Assembly: GCA_905250125.1 (NCBI GenBank)
Contig: CAJNOL010000522.1
Coordinates: 4,561-68,560 of the forward strand
Direction of reading: 5' to 3'
DNA from: Rotaria sordida
Taxonomy: Eukaryota; Rotifera; Eurotatoria; Philodinida; Philodinidae
DNA: 64,000 bases
Part shown: in pieces, positions 60,792 through 64,000 of the stretch
Layout: each line of letters begins with the position of its first letter
How positions within the stretch are numbered: the first letter of the stretch is position 1
Notes under the pieces: generated by a model
Told to the model about the DNA's origin: nothing
Seen by the model: the letters and a program-made list of their open reading frames with translations, nothing else
Databases searched by the model: none
Program-made: the position numbers and the translations under genes

Positions 60792-61787
60792 TCAAAAAAA
60801 ATTTTTTAATGATTTTCCTAATGTTTTATTATATTCTTCAAGACGTTGTTTTGTTGTTTTTAATAAATTTTCTATTTTTTCATCATTTGGTTGAATGTTA
60901 TTTGCTAATTGAAGATCTTTTAATGCTAATTCATAATCATTTAAATTAGCATAAGCATAACCACGACGATATAATGCTTTAACATATTTTGGATTAATTT
61001 CAAGTGCTGATGAACAATTTTCAATAACATTTAAATTATTTCCATAAATTAATTGACATGCCGATATATTTGAATAAATTGATAAAATAAGTTGATTAAA
61101 ATTTTCTAAAATTTGATTATGTTCATCTGTTGGTTGTTCATTAATAAAATTTAATATATAACATAATGAACGATGATAAAGTTTAAAAGCTTGAAAATAA
61201 TTTTTTTCATGAAAAAATTTATTTGCATTTTCTTTATGTTTTAAAGCAAAATTATAAAGATTATCAATTGACATTGAATAAATTTCTGGACAACGTTCAA
61301 ATGAAATTAAATGAATAAAAATTGTAATTGTTTGATTTTCATTTCTAAAATTAAATTTACAAAAAAAAGAAAAAGAAATTTATTTTAAAGAAACTAAAAG
61401 TAAATATTTTGTTATTTTCTTTTTTACAAATTAGAAGAATAATTAAAATTTAATTGAGATAATTCATTTTGTTTCATTGTTATTAAACATTTGTGTACAT
61501 AATTACTTATTATTGTTGAATAAAATCCAAGATTAATATTAATTTCTTCATTTAGAGGAAGAAGATCATTATATAGATTTTCATTAAGTGCATAATCAGT
61601 TGGTGAAAATTTAATAATTACTTTACAATTTGATCCTAGATCAATTCATAGAATTTTAATTTAAAAACAAAAAAAAGAAACAAAAACGATTTAGTTATAT
61701 ACCTTCATTAGGTGCATAAAGACTTTGACCTGGTTCAATAATTGTTTTAGTAAATGTTATATCGTCTGGAAGATTATAGACAGTCAT
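60792..61787 (-). CDS. FKBPL-like protein: degenerate FKBP domain plus TPR repeats
   Basis: Three exons: 61787-61703, 61635-61428, 61344-60792; in frame, 281 residues. The N-terminal half keeps only traces of an FKBP prolyl-isomerase domain: SLYAPNEGSNCKVIIKF, LGFYSTIISNYVHKCLITMK, and ITIFIHLISFERCPEIYSM. It then passes into three TPR units as in FKBP-type co-chaperones: YNFALKHKENANKFFHEKNY, LILSIYSNISACQLIYGN, and ALEINPKYVKALYRRGYAYA with NDYELALKDLQLANNIQPND. The carboxylate-clamp Lys/Arg of HSP90-binding TPRs are partly visible (K in LKHKENAN, KALYRR). Isomerase activity is unlikely. Closest architecture is FKBPL, a co-chaperone; the exact orthology is uncertain. Confidence 0.78.
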
Positions 61788-64000
61788 TTATGAAACAGAT
61801 GATTTTTAAATAATATCTATAGAAAGAAAATAAAGTAATAGGAAAAATCAAACAGAAGTCCTGTTCATAAATCATAGAATGTTCATGATGTACAAAAATA
61901 GAATATTTATTTATTAGTTTTTAATAACTACGTATCGGATGGTCAATACTAAAAGAACAAGATGTCACTGATTATCAACAAATTTACGCGCTTTATTCTT
62001 TACATAGATTTTGTTATCATTTGTTGTTTATTCATATTATTATAGTTACAAATTTGAATCTAAAAAGAAAAAAGAATTCCTTTTTGTATATCATAGATAT
62101 ATCGACATTTTTTTCATCTTTCAAAGTATGATATTGATAGGAACACTCAATAACTACACTCAAATATTATCTTTATCTGTTGTTTCTTTTATGTTATAAC
62201 GCAATCGTTGCAGATAACGATACAAGAATTCAAAATAAAAATTTACACGAACAATGATTCGTTAAAATTTATCTTCACCTTATATTCAAATCATAAGAGT
62301 TCGTATAGTCTAAAGTCATTCATTTAAGACAAAAACTATTATAATAAAAGAGTCATTAAACATGAAAGATTACAACGATGAAAGTAAATACCAAATCATG
62401 CTCGAGACGTGTTTTAATTAGAAGAGATTTAGTCATGCAGTAATTCTTGAAATAAAAGAGAACTGTTGAAATAGAATAGACATGATTATTAGGAAGCTCC
62501 CCGACTGTGACTATATACATCTCTAATAAATTCATCTCTCCACATTGTTTTTCCTTATATTTATCTTTAACTAATTACAGTTACCATTCAATTATCGACT
62601 TAATTGGTCTATCAATATATAGTTGATGCACGTGTGAGTAGGAGTATATAGAAGATTTACCAACCTACTCGCTGCTGTATCCATATCCTCCAATGCTGAA
62701 ACTTCATCTTATAGAAGATGTAGATGGTAATCTTTTTGCTTTAGAACGTACTATCATGTATAGAGAATGTGTGAAAATAAAATATATTGTTAATTAATTA
62801 TTATTTTTTGAAATGTTTACTATTGCTTGTATTTGTTTCAATGAAGTAAAGTGTATTATTTATTTTTTGATTCATTATTGTCGAAAATGAGTTTCTTTTG
62901 ATTTGTCCTTTTACAAGTTAAAAGTGTACTATATGATTGATTTTCATGATATTTGTTATAAAGAAACATCACCATTTATTGAATAAAACAATTAATGAGT
63001 TATTTTTGGAATTCTGATATGAGAACAAGTATTTCAATTAACTTATATTTAAATCTGACTTTGAGTAAGCACTATAAAAAGATAGAATCATATGTTAGAG
63101 AAAACAATGATGAATTTCGCTATTCATTGACTTGAATGATACTTTAAAGTTTAAAAGCATTTCAGCAAATGTTAAATAGGTCCATTAGTTAAAATTAATT
63201 TTTTATTTCATCAAAGAATAATTCAATGATCAAATAAAGTATAAGTCTTGTTAATAGATCAAATGTAAATGTAATTATTTTGTCTGTAAAATTTAAAAAA
63301 AAATATTCATTTATTATTATAATGATATTTATAAGTAATGATGTGATACATGTCTAGTGTACGGATAAAGTATGAAATTTAAATCTTAATATTTTTCAAA
63401 TACTTTTGTTGATTTTAAATTTTATTATACTGAATATAAAATGTGTTTCTAGAGAATGATTACATATATAAAGAGATTTTTGAATGTTACAAAGATTTAA
63501 AGAACTAAGCTAGAGTTCCAAATCTTGTTTGGAAATTCACATTTCTTTTTCGGAAGCGGCTCGTTAATATCTGAATTCACATCTTCCTACAACATATTCA
63601 TGTTCGATAGCATTTATATAAATACAATCTAAATTGTTCTATACGATAGAAGATTTTGGTATTAGTCCTGATCTGACAATTTACAATGATGATTCTTGTT
63701 TATCAACTAATTGTTAAATTTTCTTTTTTAATAATATAAGTATTACTCTTTTCAACTGAGAAAAATCTTTAAATGTATTGAAAAAAATACACAGAAAGTG
63801 TGAGAAACTAGTGAAAAACAACTCAAGTCTGCAACGAATCAATTGGATCCAGGTCTTGATTTCTCAGGCTTAGGTTCAGTCTAGAAAGTTATTTTTCATC
63901 AGGTTTCGGATCCTGATCCAAGCCCAAAAAGCATAGATCTACAACGTTTCTAAAAATATATATTGAAATATCTTACATAGAACATTTTTTTTCTTATCGA
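61788..64000. other. Gene-free right end of the window
   Basis: AT-rich sequence without recognisable exons. The only sizeable frame (62011-62199 plus) lacks motifs. A small inverted repeat (GAGTAGG and CCTACTC) lies at about 62636-62671. The left part should hold the promoter of the FKBPL-like gene. Confidence 0.5.

Overview
The window is AT-rich, intron-rich animal nuclear DNA. Introns are mostly short with GT/AG ends, coding sequence is strongly A/T-biased at third positions, and intergenic DNA is full of poly-T tracts and microsatellites. A bdelloid rotifer is the most likely source. Supporting signs are an ADP-ribosyltransferase fused to TPR repeats, a second rotifer-style ADP-ribosyltransferase relic, bacterial-type genes without introns, many transposon relics, and ordinary animal genes (discoidin-domain receptor, LRRC71-like, C4orf33-like). 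This is inference; there is no rRNA or mitochondrial marker in the window.

Layout. 1-4.27 kb: gene-free, microsatellite-rich. 4.27-8.84 kb (+): nine-exon discoidin-domain receptor whose kinase domain has lost key residues. 12.45-14.52 kb (+): ADP-ribosyltransferase/TPR pseudogene. 15.09-17.20 kb (-): bacterial-type ispF and ispE, consecutive enzymes of the MEP isoprenoid pathway; ispE has one in-frame TGA. 19.19-20.64 kb (+): decayed chromodomain plus gag-like element. 22.31-22.85 kb (-): secreted cysteine-rich protein. 23.88-24.35 kb: 72-bp tandem repeat. 25.0-26.24 kb: small inverted-repeat insertion and piggyBac transposase relic. 28.80-29.43 kb: non-autonomous piggyBac element with TTAA ends. 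29.53-30.23 kb (+): C4orf33/UPF0462 homologue. 30.46-33.96 kb (+): LRRC71-like gene with two possible first exons. 35.3-36.8 kb (-): pseudogene joining an ADP-ribosyltransferase to a lamin tail domain. 40.87-44.81 kb (+): GH125 mannosidase-like membrane protein. 45.14-46.43 kb (-): nucleoside diphosphate kinase with a signal-peptide exon. 47.37-48.39 kb (-): seven-exon secreted precursor with dibasic sites. 51.66-52.11 kb: long foldback element. 52.52-54.60 kb (-): short-chain dehydrogenase. 54.73-57.74 kb (-): tandem alpha/beta hydrolases, one intact and one pseudogene. 58.28-60.71 kb (-): secreted cysteine glutathione peroxidase with a second foldback in its long intron. 60.79-61.79 kb (-): FKBPL-like TPR protein. 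The rest, to 64 kb, shows no gene.

The genes do not form one pathway. The candidates for something unusual are the linked ispE/ispF pair in an animal genome, the ADP-ribosyltransferase-lamin tail fusion relic, and the secreted precursor whose six introns are all phase 2, so that every internal exon could be skipped without a frameshift. Exon models were built by hand from splice signals, reading-frame continuity and family motifs. No transcript or database search was available.
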